Below are positions 27,512 to 39,198 of a stretch of 64,000 nucleotides of DNA, piece by piece; the stretch's first letter is position 1, and each line of letters starts with the position of its first letter. The notes below the pieces were generated by a model. The model was not told the DNA's origin. It saw nothing but the letters and a program-made list of their open reading frames with translations, and searched no databases. Both the position numbers and the translations under genes were made by a program. The stretch is from assembly GCF_003576645.1 (NCBI RefSeq), contig NC_044922.1, positions 147,603-211,602 of the forward strand, in the 5' to 3' direction. Source of the stretch: Ipomoea triloba. Its lineage: Eukaryota; Streptophyta; Magnoliopsida; Solanales; Convolvulaceae.

Positions 27512-30500
27512 CTAACGGTTGGATCTGTGGTCTCTCCGTCTGGTCTTGACGTCGTTAATTTCCTGCAAGCTCTTCAAAACCTCATCCATGGACGGTCTCT
27601 TCGCGGGTTCAGCCTGAAAACACTTCAATATCAGCTCTGCTATTTTGGTTGCAGCCCTGGAAGGATACTGCCCTTCCAGTCTTGGGTCTACTATTGTCTT
27701 TATCTTCCTTTTGTCCACTAACATGGGCTTAGTCCATTCCACCAAATTTTGCTCCCTAGTAGGCCGATTCAGATCTAATACTTTTAGCCCGGTTAATATT
27801 TCTAACAAAACCACTCCAAAACCATACACATCACTCTTGACGTACAAATGGCCTAAACAAAGTCAAACAAGTTCAAACTTCAGCTAATTATCCACCATTT
27901 CATTTATTTGTAATAATTTAATAACACAAGCTAAGTATCTAGAGTTAATACCAGCCAAGGTCCTCCGAGTTTAGTGGTTTCGCGACCTATAGTCCTAAAC
28001 TTTCAAATCGACCCTCCGTGATCATCCAAGTTTCAAAATTGACCTACCGTAGTCCTTCCATTAAAAATTTTCGTCTCAACCGTGAAATGTAAGGGCATAA
28101 TAGTCTTTTCATTTGTTATCTTCGGCGAAGCTACAATAAGGTCAACTCTCTCGGCTATTTGGTTCCCTTCCCCAACAAAGTCTTGTCCGGCGACTTGCAG
28201 AAGCGTGTCGGCATCACTGCAGGGCTATGCATTTTGATCAAGCACAAGGAGGAGAAGGGTGGGAATTGTTACGAGGCCATTTTCCGTTTCTAATTTGGGG
28301 ATTAAGGCCGCATCACCGTTCAGGGGCCCTACCTCACCTACAATGAGTATTATCTCACCATTACCGGCGATTCCGACATTTTTGAAGGGGTTACCGGGCA
28401 TGTGAAGCTCCCACAGCTCGTCTATCCATTTAATATGAGAGTTTTGAGTGTGGTTGCGAATTCGACTGCGTGAATTCACTCAAATCTGAAACTACCCCTC
28501 GATGCCAGGCTCAATCTCAAATTCGCTCAAATTTGAAACTACCCCCCCGCTGCCAGGCTCAATCTCTATTCGCTCAAATCTGAAACATACTCTGGCAACT
28601 AGTTAAACGCCGGGGTGACGCCGAGGTTCCGCCAATACACGCCGATGTACGACCCGCAGTAGTGTAGCATTAGCCTCAGCGACTCCCCTGCCTTGGGATA
28701 ATACAAGCAGCAGGAGTTGCCACCGCGTAGGGTGGAGGGGCACTCCGGCAAGTGGCAACACAGGACGCCGGCTTCTGCTCCACGATCACCTTCTTGCTGC
28801 TGAAGTGGGTGCTCGTCAAAATCCTCGTCGCCCTCATCATAATCCATCTTTGAAATAGATTCTTTACTATTTAGCTTTTATCTTCCTGTTGAACTATCTG
28901 TAAATAATATCAAGCTTATACGCCAGTAATCTCTTTCTTTATTTGCTTATTTCTAAAATTTCTGCTTGTGGTTGAAGATTGGGGGTTGTGAATTGGGTTT
29001 GGATTGTGTGATAATGGATGCCTTGTGATGGGTTTTGCATAAAGCTTGAATCTTTGTTGTGGGGGGAGCTTTTCGTCTTACAAGAATACCTTGTGTGTGC
29101 CTGTGGGGGTTTAATCCTAGAATTGGCCTAAATTTTGAATAATCTGTTGAGCAATAGAAAAATTAGCCAAGTTGGTTGATTTTTGCTTGTTGTATTTTAG
29201 TTGAAGCAAGGGATTCAAACAATGGATCAGAGTGTTTTCTAGCATAAATTAGGTCTATAAAGCTCAAAGATTTGGGTGTTGTGAGCAATATTCTGTGAAG
29301 ATGGTGGAATCAATTGCTGCTACTTCTCTTTTGAGGCACCTTTCAGTTTATGGAGGGTTTAAATGCAAGGATGGTCCAAACAGAAGGAGGACATTCGATA
29401 TATGCTGCCTGCCATCTTCAGAGTTTCTTGGTCGAAAACTTGTCTGCGACATCAGAAGAATGAGGGAAAATCACCTTTTTGCCGGCGACATCAGAAGAAA
29501 GAGCAGGCGATATCAGAAGTTCTTTGCCGGCGACGTGAGGTGATAATAGTCTTTTAATTTCTAGAGTAAAATGAATTGTTTTTGATAGATAATAAATGAA
29601 AAGACTATTATGCCCTTACATTTCACGGTTGAGACAGAAATTTTTAACGGAAGGACTACGGTAGGTCAATTTTGAAACTCGGAGGATCACGGAGGGTCGA
29701 TTTAAAAGTTTAGGACTATAGGTCGCGAAACCACTAAACTCGGAGGACATTGGCTGGTATTAACTCTAAGTATCAAACTTTTTATAATCAACTTTCGCTT
29801 ATTTAATTGATCTTATAACGCATGCATGCATAAGGTACAAGATATATACCAGTAGCCATGTACTCTGGTGCTGCATAGCCATAGGTGCCCATAATTCGTG
29901 TTGTTACATGCGACTCTCCATTGACTGGACCTAATTTCGCCAATCCAAAATCTGAAAGCTTTGCATTAAATTCCTGCCAATTGCAAAATGTATATGTGTT
30001 TCCACATTAATTAAAACGTACTATCTTTTATATTTACTACATCTCATCGATCATACTACGCTTAGGAATATAATAAATTAATTAAACTAGTCTTTAATTC
30101 ATTCTATTAAGTTTTGTTATTACTATTTTACAGCCTTTAATTTTGTTGTAACTTCCTCTATAGAACTCTTTATATACTATCAATGTAATTACTACGCATA
30201 CTTTAAAATCATATAAATAATTTAAAAAGATATTTACCCCATCCAGCAATAATACAATATGCTGGAGGCTTTAAAATCACGATAAATAATTAAAAAGAGA
30301 ATTTACCCCATCCAGTAATATGTTGGAGGCTTTAAAATCACGGTAAATGACTTGTTTCTCTGTAGAGTGTAGGAAAGCAAGTCCTCGAGCTGCACCTATA
30401 GCTATTTTTAACCGTGTCTCCCAAGAAAGAGTTTCAGCACATTCTGCAAATTATTAAAATTAAACACAATTTTATTTAATTAATTTAAATAATATTTATC

Positions 30501-33500
30501 CTGGTAATTACTACTGTAATAAATTATGGAAATTTATAAGGTAATGCTTACTTTTGAAAAGGTGGCTTTCCAGGCTACCCTTTTGCATATACTCATAAAC
30601 GAGTAGAAATTCATTATCTTCCCAGCAATAGCCAATTAACTTCACAAGATTAGGGTGGCTAAATTTCCCTAAAAATTTCACTTCAGCCTGCACCAAAGTT
30701 TGTATATATTGTTTTTAATTTTCATTTTTTAATACGATAACAGAGCATGATTATATATGATAATTAAGGATTTTACTGTATATATTTTACTTTAATTTAG
30801 AATTTTATTTCCTAACGTGTTTGATCGATTAACCATATAATGTAATTTGCAATGTCTATTTTTACCTCTTTTATTTGATAGTTTGGTTAGCCTTGTGTTG
30901 AGGACTTGAGGTGGTTTTACACACACACATATATATAAAATATACCTATAGCTTTTCTATGAGTCAACATGTATTATTGTACATTTTCTTGAAAAATATA
31001 ATATTTTGACAACTACTTATTAAGAAAGAAATACAGAGTAATGAAAATGTAATACTTATTAACTTGTAGAAATTAAAATATTATATATTTTAGATTTGTC
31101 TTGGTGAAATGGTGCTACATAAATTTTTGTATTGATTGTTAATTATTACAATGAACTCAGCAACGACTATAGGCTAATTTCATCAAACAAAATTATATTT
31201 AATAGTATAATATTTAATACAAATAATTAACGATATTATACAATACCAAAAAACTTTGATAAATTAAACAAACTGGTGTTTACACGCACATGCCTTATCA
31301 ATTAATACGGGGTATAATTATTTAAGAAAAAGGTTCTATGAACGAATTGAAGCAGTCAAAGGAACCGGAATATGACAATATCCAATTAAGTTGTTTTCTT
31401 CTTTTTTGACTTAGGTAACCCTAATAATCATTTCCCTCAAAACCCATATCGTAAGCAAATTGAATGGAACATGCACTGCAATTTCAGTTGTTTCTATTTT
31501 GTACTTTTGAAATATGGTCGTTTCGTGTCGGCAGATGTATGGTTTGCTAATCTTATTTTAATTTTCCGCAAATTTTGCTTCTATATTTGACCGGTATATG
31601 CACGCCGGCCACCAAGTTTTGGACTCATTCACTGAACATACCCACCCCCTCCCGCCCCAAAAAAAAAAAGAAAAAGAAAAAGAAATTAATAAGTAAACTT
31701 GATCCCCATGCCTGGTAGTCAGAAAGCATTCATCAATTTCACACTATAAAAGTATCGTAAACCATTTGTCAATTTCACAATACTAGTCAAACATTGTATA
31801 TGTTGTATTTTTTCAAGAATAAATTTGAATTGACTTCGAATTTTATCTAATTAAAATGCACAAAGCAATTAAAATATTATACTTAAAAGATTGAGTTTTT
31901 ATTTTTTAATGAACTTTTAAAATAGATAAAATTTAATATAAAAAACATCTTATTATAAACAGAATAATGTAAATAATAATTAGTAATTAATAAATGTATG
32001 AAAGTCAACCTCGTTATTATATGAATGTGAACAAAATATCTAAATTGAAAGACTTTCTACTTGTGAGGAAACGTATGTTAAACTCATAGAAGACCTTTTC
32101 AATTAAACAAAGTTGGACTACGTTGGAGTTCTATAACTATCATTAATTTAATATTGTTCGTCGTAGCCTTAAAAAAATTGTTTTCGAAGTTACGTTGTTT
32201 TCTTTTCCTCCAAATTTGAATAGTTCTTATGTTGCCATTTTCTCCCGACGCAACACATTGTTCATCTAATGACAACAAGAAGTCAAATCATATCAAATCA
32301 GTAAATATAAATTATTGTAGACATATAATACGTGTTATTTAATTTTCAAAATATCGTGATTAGTCAAATTAGACGAAGGAAATAAAAATCACTACTTGAG
32401 AGTATGCATTAGATAAATCGCGCTCTTATGTAATAATCTACACGCAATTACAACCGGAGTCTATTTTTATACAAGTTAACAATATTATATTTTAATGTGA
32501 CATAGTTTATATTGTAGGTGGATATTTAAATATACAATTTATAGATGCCCTAGCCTCCTAGGGTCACAACCATGCATATATACATTGTTCACACATGCAC
32601 CCCCATCAAAATATTTATAATTTTATTTCTAATTTAAAAATAGTCTAAATTCAACAATTATTTTATTTTATTTTTTCGGTTCTGAATCGTAACCGTAACC
32701 GTCTATACTATTTAAGTTCAATTGCTACAGTGTTCGATTAGGTTCGTATCGAACTGTGATCTTCCATACATATTAGTAATAATTGGTTGGAGAATAAAAA
32801 TAAATGAAATGGTTATTTTTAAGGGAAAAAATATCAATTTAATATTACAATGGAGAAAACTACCACTTTTAAAATAACTGAGGGGGAAAAACCGCCACTT
32901 TAATAACACAGGGGGGAAAAAGTGCTATAAGCACATAACATAGGGGGAAAAAGTGCCATTTTCCCTAATAATTAATAACAAAATTTTGCTTTTATTTTTC
33001 ATCTTCCACCCAAATCACGCATAAACTCCAACAAGTGAAATTTCCCCAAACTATCTTTAATCTAACAAAAACCTAGCTAATGCGTGTATTAGGTGCTGCA
33101 TGCGCAGAATCTCAATTGTCCCAACAAATCTAAAATGGAGGATATTATAGATTTATAGTCGGATATTCTGATATCTAATCTAATACTCTATATTATAACA
33201 CTATCAAATCTAACAAAATCCTTCATCAACATTATATTACTACTATATTTGAGCATTAATTAACTGCATGCTATTTTTTCAAAGGAATAAAATATTTATG
33301 ACATGAACTTAACAAAAGTAATATACACATGTAAAATTATATATATTATTTCCTTTTAAATAAATAATGAACATTATGGCTTTCAATAATAATAACAAGG
33401 AACATTATAGCAAAGAATGTTCAATATACTATATACATCTAATAAATTAAATTGATGAGGAAATTACCTATCAATGCTCGATCATAGCTAGCTAGTGTAC

Positions 33501-34454
33501 CATGCATAAATAACACAAACACGAAAAATGAACTATATATACTCCGTATTAGTTAGTTTACAAAATAATATATTATATCAATTGCAAATTAAGTACACAA
33601 ATAATATAACAAATGTGTTGGCCGTGTATGATATACAAGCACATATATACGTATTTATTATATATATCAAACATGAGCAACTTAACATATTAATTATACT
33701 CAACCAATTCAAAGATATTATAATCACGAAGAAAGAATACGTTATGCTCATAGTATTTAATGAAAAACCATATGTTTTGGATATTTTGTATGAAATTGTG
33801 GATGAGATTAAAAGGGGGGAAAAAGAAAAGAAAGACAAGAAACAAGACAGGAAATTATGTGACGAAATATATGTAAACAAATTAAACGTGCGTATAGTAT
33901 AGTATAGTAGAGGTAGAGTAGGAATTGAATTGAACCTGCCATTCTCGGAGGCCTTGTTCACTGTCTGGATTGGATTTTTTAACGGCCACCGCCATTCCGA
34001 CGCCGACCTTGGACGGGGCCAACGTCTTCGGGTGAATCCACCCCTTGAAAACTCGACCAAACCCACCTTCACCCAACACCGTCGCCGGTTTAAAGTTCCT
34101 CGTCGCTCTCTCCAGTTCAGAGAAAGTGAACATTTTCAAGTTGGGCGTCACTATTCTACCGCTCGCCGGCAAGTCAACGCCTTCTCTGCTCTTCCCATCT
34201 TTCTCGCCGGGAAGTGACATCACCATATCCACCGCCACTGCTGCCTTAGCCGGCCCCACCTCCATAGTCCTTCCACTTCCATTATCTCCTGCAATTCATG
34301 ATCAGATAATTAAGATCATATATATATATATTAGTTAATATATATAATAGAATCATATATATGCAAGTTAATATTGATTGGCCATACCTTTGGATTTGGG
34401 AAGTGCGTTGTTGCTTGGGACGCTGTTCACAGGTAAGCTCCAGCAGGTTCCCAT
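27512..34454 (-). CDS. Receptor-like cytoplasmic kinase, class VII, complete, 6 exons
   Basis: Cytoplasmic Ser/Thr kinase of the PBL/APK1 type, which relays signals from plasma-membrane receptor kinases. Exons: 34388-34454, 33936-34288, 30552-30687, 30307-30443, 29850-29973, 27512-27852; phases agree, giving 385 codons plus stop. The N-terminus MGTCWS offers Gly2 for myristoylation and Cys4 for palmitoylation, so membrane anchoring is likely. Kinase marks: P-loop GEGGFGRVF (95-103), VAVKK with Lys126, catalytic loop YRDFKASN with Asp221 (Tyr replaces the usual His, as is common in this class), DFG at 239, and [10 protein letters not shown] in the activation segment. The tail is short and basic. 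Intron 2 is 3.2 kb. Intron 5 carries the gene-capturing Mutator-like element, and intron 4 carries a decayed copy of the end of exon 4. Confidence 0.92.
28132..28440 (+). pseudogene. AOC: Captured allene oxide cyclase fragment
   Basis: One frame from 28132 reads through 103 codons that match the allene oxide cyclase barrel, the jasmonate-pathway enzyme that closes 12,13-epoxylinolenic acid to OPDA. Segments recognised: [13 protein letters not shown], then [13 protein letters not shown], then [10 protein letters not shown], then [18 protein letters not shown]. Two TAA codons at 28291 and 28303 sit where the family has Tyr in the FYFGDYG segment, so it cannot make a full product. The N-terminal transit peptide and C-terminal end are missing. 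No intron is seen in the piece. It lies directly inside the left arm of the Mutator-like element, so it was most likely captured from a real gene elsewhere in the genome. Recognition is from memory of the family. Confidence 0.85.
28472..28586. repeat. 47-bp tandem repeat inside the Pack-MULE
   Basis: Two full copies and one partial copy of a unit reading ctcaaatctgaaactacccc followed by tgccaggctcaatctc. It lies just downstream of the allene oxide cyclase fragment. Confidence 0.8.
28599..28847 (-). other. GC-rich 82-codon frame inside the Pack-MULE, unrecognised
   Basis: ATG-initiated minus-strand frame starting with an acidic stretch ([11 protein letters not shown]) and then Cys-rich. Its base composition resembles coding DNA more than the surrounding intron, and it sits between a captured gene piece and the right part of the element, so it may be a second captured exon. 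I recognise no family. Confidence 0.3.
28940..29545 (+). pseudogene. Possible second captured gene 5' end inside the Pack-MULE
   Basis: A T/G-rich leader-like stretch leads to an ATG at 29298, in a frame open to 29543. The first residues ([15 protein letters not shown]) look like the start of an organelle-targeted protein. The later part is a degenerate repeat of a cgacatcagaagaa unit. This layout would fit a captured promoter, 5' leader and first exon. The family is not recognised. Confidence 0.3.
30236..30300 (-). pseudogene. Decayed duplicate of the 3' end of RLCK exon 4
   Basis: About 65 bases repeat the end of exon 4 and its splice donor (compare 30301-30355). The shared core is ggaggctttaaaatcacg, followed by the same catccag...ttacccc donor context. 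The copy has small insertions that would disrupt the catalytic-loop codons. It lies immediately downstream of the genuine donor in intron 4, on the minus strand. Confidence 0.7.
30688..33935 (-). other. Long intron 2 of the first RLCK gene
   Basis: 3.2 kb of AT-rich intron with no supported gene. A 124-codon AT-rich frame at 33528-33902 has no recognisable motif and is taken as chance. The tandem repeat at 32815-32970 is listed separately. Confidence 0.7.
32815..32970. repeat. Degenerate tandem repeat in RLCK intron 2
   Basis: Three to four loose copies of a roughly 35-bp unit containing gggggaaaaa and tgccacttt. It begins taagggaaaa and ends ttttcccta, so it may be the body of a small MITE. 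Target duplication is not resolved. Confidence 0.4.
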
Positions 34455-35728
34455 TTCTGTATAATCTCAGCTTCCTCGATCTTTAATTTGAGATATATAT
34501 GATGAGTGGTGTAATATATATATATATATAATATATATTGTGGAATATAATGATGTTGGGACTTGGGATCGGAGCTGAGTTTCACAGAAGGAGAGAACCC
34601 AGGAAATGAGAGTGTGAAACACGGAAACTTTACGCTTATTTTAGTCTTTGAATTGAGAAATAGTATATGTACGATATACCCATGAACAACGTTAGTCTTG
34701 GCTCTTGCATTTTGCATTCAATACAGTGTAAGTATCCTTGTCATGGACCCAGGGATAGATAACAATATTACATTAATTAATTAATACCCATATAATAATA
34801 CTACGTAATAAATAGTGAGTGTTATTTGGTTTATATTTTTATGTAAAAGTCTTCTCTCTTTGTGTAATGTAAAATCACGGGTGATGGAGGCCAGTCGGGT
34901 AGGGTTCGAGTAATTGTGACATCACTCAATATTATAATATATACAAGTAACTTATGTGGTTTAGACTTTAGATTTCCAGAATTAGTTAGTTCTTACAAGT
35001 ATGAATAGGATAGAATTAAAAGTGATGCTATAACATTCACACAAATAGTAAGTAAAGCAAAAGCATGATGAATATAAAATACATGAATTTGTTTATGCAA
35101 TTTAATTTGTAGATAAATTTCTAACATTTTTGGGGACCACAATTCAATAATTCCTAATTCACTAGCAACAACATTTTAAGAGTACAACAAATAATAATAC
35201 TCAACCAAAAAAAAAAAAGAGAAAAATCTTGTACAACCCAATCTTAACCTAGTTTTGTGAATTAATACCAATTGTAGGTTCACAAGTCATTGTTTAATGC
35301 GATAAAATTGATAATTGTGAGTGTGATTCTAATTTTTTTTTAATACGAGTGTGATTCTAATTAACACACAAGTATACCAATACTTTTTAAGAATTTTGTG
35401 TCTTTTTTATCTTAACTAATGTTGTCTCTCTTGCTTCTATCTTTTGGATGAAATCCATATGATAATTTCTTCCAATTGAATGATCTTGTAAACTTTTAAA
35501 GATAACTTCTTTCCGCATTAATAGACTAATAGCCTTTTAAAAGATTCGTTATCGTCCCCGTTGTTAATAGTTAATACTGTACCATTTGCTAACGGACTTC
35601 TTGTTACAACAATATTTATTGACACATTCTTTGTTACATGAGTCTAAAGCCAATATAAAGTATAAACCATCCCTCTAGATGTACTAACATGTTATACACC
35701 TAATAAGCCAAAAAAAAAAAAAAAAAAA

Positions 35729-36718
35729 NNNNNNNNNNNNNNNNNNNNNNNNNNNNNNNNNNNNNNNNNNNNNNNNNNNNNNNNNNNNNNNNNNNNNNNN
35801 NNNNNNNNNNNNNNNNNNNNNNNNNNNNNNNNNNNNNNNNNNNNNNNNNNNNNNNNNNNNNNNNNNNNNNNNNNNNNNNNNNNNNNNNNNNNNNNNNNNN
35901 NNNNNNNNNNNNNNNNNNNNNNNNNNNNNNNNNNNNNNNNNNNNNNNNNNNNNNNNNNNNNNNNNNNNNNNNNNNNNNNNNNNNNNNNNNNNNNNNNNNN
36001 NNNNNNNNNNNNNNNNNNNNNNNNNNNNNNNNNNNNNNNNNNNNNNNNNNNNNNNNNNNNNNNNNNNNNNNNNNNNNNNNNNNNNNNNNNNNNNNNNNNN
36101 NNNNNNNNNNNNNNNNNNNNNNNNNNNNNNNNNNNNNNNNNNNNNNNNNNNNNNNNNNNNNNNNNNNNNNNNNNNNNNNNNNNNNNNNNNNNNNNNNNNN
36201 NNNNNNNNNNNNNNNNNNNNNNNNNNNNNNNNNNNNNNNNNNNNNNNNNNNNNNNNNNNNNNNNNNNNNNNNNNNNNNNNNNNNNNNNNNNNNNNNNNNN
36301 NNNNNNNNNNNNNNNNNNNNNNNNNNNNNNNNNNNNNNNNNNNNNNNNNNNNNNNNNNNNNNNNNNNNNNNNNNNNNNNNNNNNNNNNNNNNNNNNNNNN
36401 NNNNNNNNNNNNNNNNNNNNNNNNNNNNNNNNNNNNNNNNNNNNNNNNNNNNNNNNNNNNNNNNNNNNNNNNNNNNNNNNNNNNNNNNNNNNNNNNNNNN
36501 NNNNNNNNNNNNNNNNNNNNNNNNNNNNNNNNNNNNNNNNNNNNNNNNNNNNNNNNNNNNNNNNNNNNNNNNNNNNNNNNNNNNNNNNNNNNNNNNNNNN
36601 NNNNNNNNNNNNNNNNNNNNNNNNNNNNNNNNNNNNNNNNNNNNNNNNNNNNNNNNNNNNNNNNNNNNNNNNNNNNNNNNNNNNNNNNNNNNNNNNNNNN
36701 NNNNNNNNNNNNNNNNNN
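35729..36718. other. Assembly gap, 990 N
   Basis: A block of undetermined bases flanked on the left by an A run and on the right by an A run followed by CA repeats, so low-complexity sequence probably caused the gap. Translations across it are meaningless. Confidence 1.
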
Positions 36719-37335
36719 CAAAAAAAAAAAAAAAAACACACACAAATACAAAACCTTAACATGTAAGCTTCTAGTCAAAAAGATATTTTTATCTATGATA
36801 ATATAGTTTGTAAATATAGAGTCAAACTTGTGTGAGACCGTATCTGTAAGACGTGTCGGATCGAGTATGATTAATATGAAAATTAATGTAATACTTATAT
36901 TAGAAAATATAAAACTCCGGGGTACTAATTAGGAATAAATTAATGTTTGTTACTTATAAGGGAAAGTTTATATATTGTGTATAAAGTGGAATTTGGTTTG
37001 AAATCTTTTTGTGGTTTTATTTTGTTTACTGATCTGATCATTTAGGAAACTTGGACGAACTACCAAATTAAAGAAAGCTTTGCGGCCGCTGTTTTTGTTT
37101 TAGGGTTTCATGCGTGTGTTTGTTGTTTCCTGCCAATTTCTAATGTCCCTCCAAAATCTTGGGTCAACATATTGTATTGGGGACTCGTACACCATTTCAG
37201 ACGGTAAATTTGAAACTATTAAGGATGGAGTGACAAATCTTTATCTATGAGATAAAAATGAACATGAATAAAGTGTTTTTACTTGTAAGATCATAAGTAT
37301 TACATTTACTCAAAAGTAATAGATTTCCCTAAGTA

Positions 37336-37630
37336 ATATGTTTGTTCTTCGTTGAAGGGTCCTTTGATCCGGGTTCAAAGAAAAGTATGTTTGTTCTTTG
37401 TTGAAGTGCCTCTTGGTTCAAATGACTTGATAGGGGATTGATCTTCAAAGAAGAGCAGCTTATATGTTTGTTCTTCATGGTTCAAATGACTTGATCATTC
37501 TAAAGAAGAGCTTGATCTTCAACTTAATTATATGTTTGTTCTTCGTGGTTCAGAGCTTGATCTTCAACGTATATGTTTGTTCTTCATGGTTCAAATGACT
37601 TACTTGATCATCTTCAATGAAGGGCAGCGT
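37336..37630 (+). repeat. Minisatellite with tatgtttgttctt unit
   Basis: Five spaced copies of tatgtttgttctt, each followed by variable text containing ggttcaaatgacttgatc and cttcaa. Units vary from about 40 to 80 bases, so it is a degenerate, higher-order tandem array. Confidence 0.65.
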
Positions 37631-37714
37631 TTACGAAGTTTATAATATTTGTAAGATGTTTACATAATGTTTTCTAAAATGTTTGCATAAAAATGAGAGC
37701 TCCAATTTATCAGT

Positions 37715-38035
37715 CGTTATACCGTGGACCATGGATCATGGCTGATGTTGCAGTTATGTTGAATTGATACTGCAGTTGTGTTGAACGGATACTGCAGTTG
37801 TGTTGAAAGGATACTGCTGTTGCGCGGAACAGAGGCCGTGTCATCCGTCTGGACCTGCAGTTGTGTTGAACTGATACTGCAGTTGTGTTGAACGGATACT
37901 GCAGTTGTGTTGAAATGATACTGCAGTTGTGTTGAACGGATGAACGGTCTCTGTTACGCGCAACTGTAATTTCCTTTCAACACAACTGCAGTATCAACCA
38001 TGATCATGGCCCACAATGACCATGGTCCGCAATAT
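37715..38035. repeat. Inverted-repeat element with internal 21-bp tandem array
   Basis: Outer arms share ggaccatgg and flanking bases in inverted orientation (about 37725-37755 and 37985-38032). Between them (about 37748-37945) are seven or so copies of a unit close to actgcagttgtgttgaacgg, most with a PstI site CTGCAG, plus one inverted copy near 37975-37996. The layout suggests a small DNA transposon with subterminal repeats. The superfamily is not assigned. Confidence 0.5.
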
Positions 38036-39198
38036 AATTTGCGCCAATTTATAGCGGTAGGAGAGAGAAGAGTTTTTGATAGTTTCAAACTCTTTTGATA
38101 TAATATGATTTAAAAAATTAGATAATATCAATATTATCTAAAAATATATTAAAATTGAATAATATAAAAAAAATTATTTATCAAATTTCCAGCGTCAACA
38201 AATACATAATATTTTAATTACGTGAACAAATACATTTTAATATTTTAATTAGCTGTGTATAGTATAAAGTGTTCATGATATTACATGCATGCACTGTTTG
38301 TGTTTATTTACATATTCGTTGTACAACGTTGTGGGCACGTACGCCACTATGTTCCAAATTCCAATGAATGAAGACAAGAAGGAATATCAGTGGGAATACT
38401 TTGTGATTCCCACTCAACCTCCCAATCCGCTATATATCTTCTTCAAAAAGCTAAGATCAACTGGATATGATGTCGGTAGTGTATCTCTCAGTTGAATTCC
38501 TTCTTCATCAGGTCCTCTTACTCGTTTGTCTTTCACAAACATGTGGCGTGAAACACGAGTCAGTTAAAGTAGCAGTTTAATTAAATAAAGGACTGTACGT
38601 AGAATATATGTACATATTCTAAATCTAGCTATACCTAGCTAGGACTCTTCAATTCATCTCATTTATCAGATCACTTTTACTAGACTAGACTTTATAATAT
38701 ATGGATCACATACGTGTATGTGTGTACACATCATGCATGCAATTGAATTTATGTTTAAATAATAATAAAATTTTAACAAATACAATTATTACTATTAAAT
38801 TAAATGCCGCAAGCTTAGCATGCTAATTAAGCAAAGGGCTGCTTTGGTAGAAATTGGTGCTGGAGGTGTTCTCTGTACTGTTTTGTCATGGGATAAAAGT
38901 TGATGTCATCATATTCCGGACAATATTGCATAGATTTACAAAGAAAAATTTCACATTGATATGTTACAAAAAATTAAAGACATGAATGAATTTTAATGAA
39001 CGAGATGATGTACAATGTTTGTGTCACACTTTTTTCATAACAGATGGATTCAATGTGAAAGCTAAGGTTAGAAATTGTGGGTGGCTGGTTTGTGGGGTAA
39101 CATTATTCTTCGACTCAGCTCGATCGATCGAAGGTAGGAAAATGATCCATGCATATTGCTCCGAGCCGTACGTATGTGCGTTTAGATTAAATATATAA

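Larger units (their letters stand above)
27940..29767. mobile_element. Pack-MULE-like element with 173-bp TIRs in a kinase intron
   Basis: Left arm 27941-28113 and right arm 29595-29767 are near-perfect inverted repeats of equal length (about 173 bp), beginning AGAGTTAATACCAGCCAA. The 9-mer ctaagtatc occurs on both sides (27931-27939 and 29766-29774, the right copy overlapping the arm by two bases), fitting the roughly 9-bp target duplication of Mutator-like elements. Between the arms is about 1.5 kb of GC-richer DNA, unlike the surrounding intron. It includes an allene oxide cyclase fragment, a 47-bp tandem repeat, a minus-strand GC-rich frame and a possible second captured gene start. No transposase is present. 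Long TIRs plus captured host sequence define a Pack-MULE. Confidence 0.85.
34455..39198. other. Intergenic region with assembly gap
   Basis: 4.7 kb between two kinase genes that share orientation. Apart from a 990-base run of N and two tandem-repeat blocks, I see no gene. A short frame at 38289-38495 has no known motif. Confidence 0.7.

Noticed and set aside
33528..33902. 124-codon frame on the plus strand near the start of the first kinase
   Set aside because: AT-rich, no motif, overlaps the intron 2/exon 2 area of the kinase gene on the other strand; chance is the simplest reading.
33930..34338. Plus-strand frames opposite kinase exon 2
   Set aside because: Antisense shadows of a clear coding exon with kinase motifs.
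35684..36778. Open frames of about 350 codons across the N block
   Set aside because: Open only because undetermined bases contain no stop codons.
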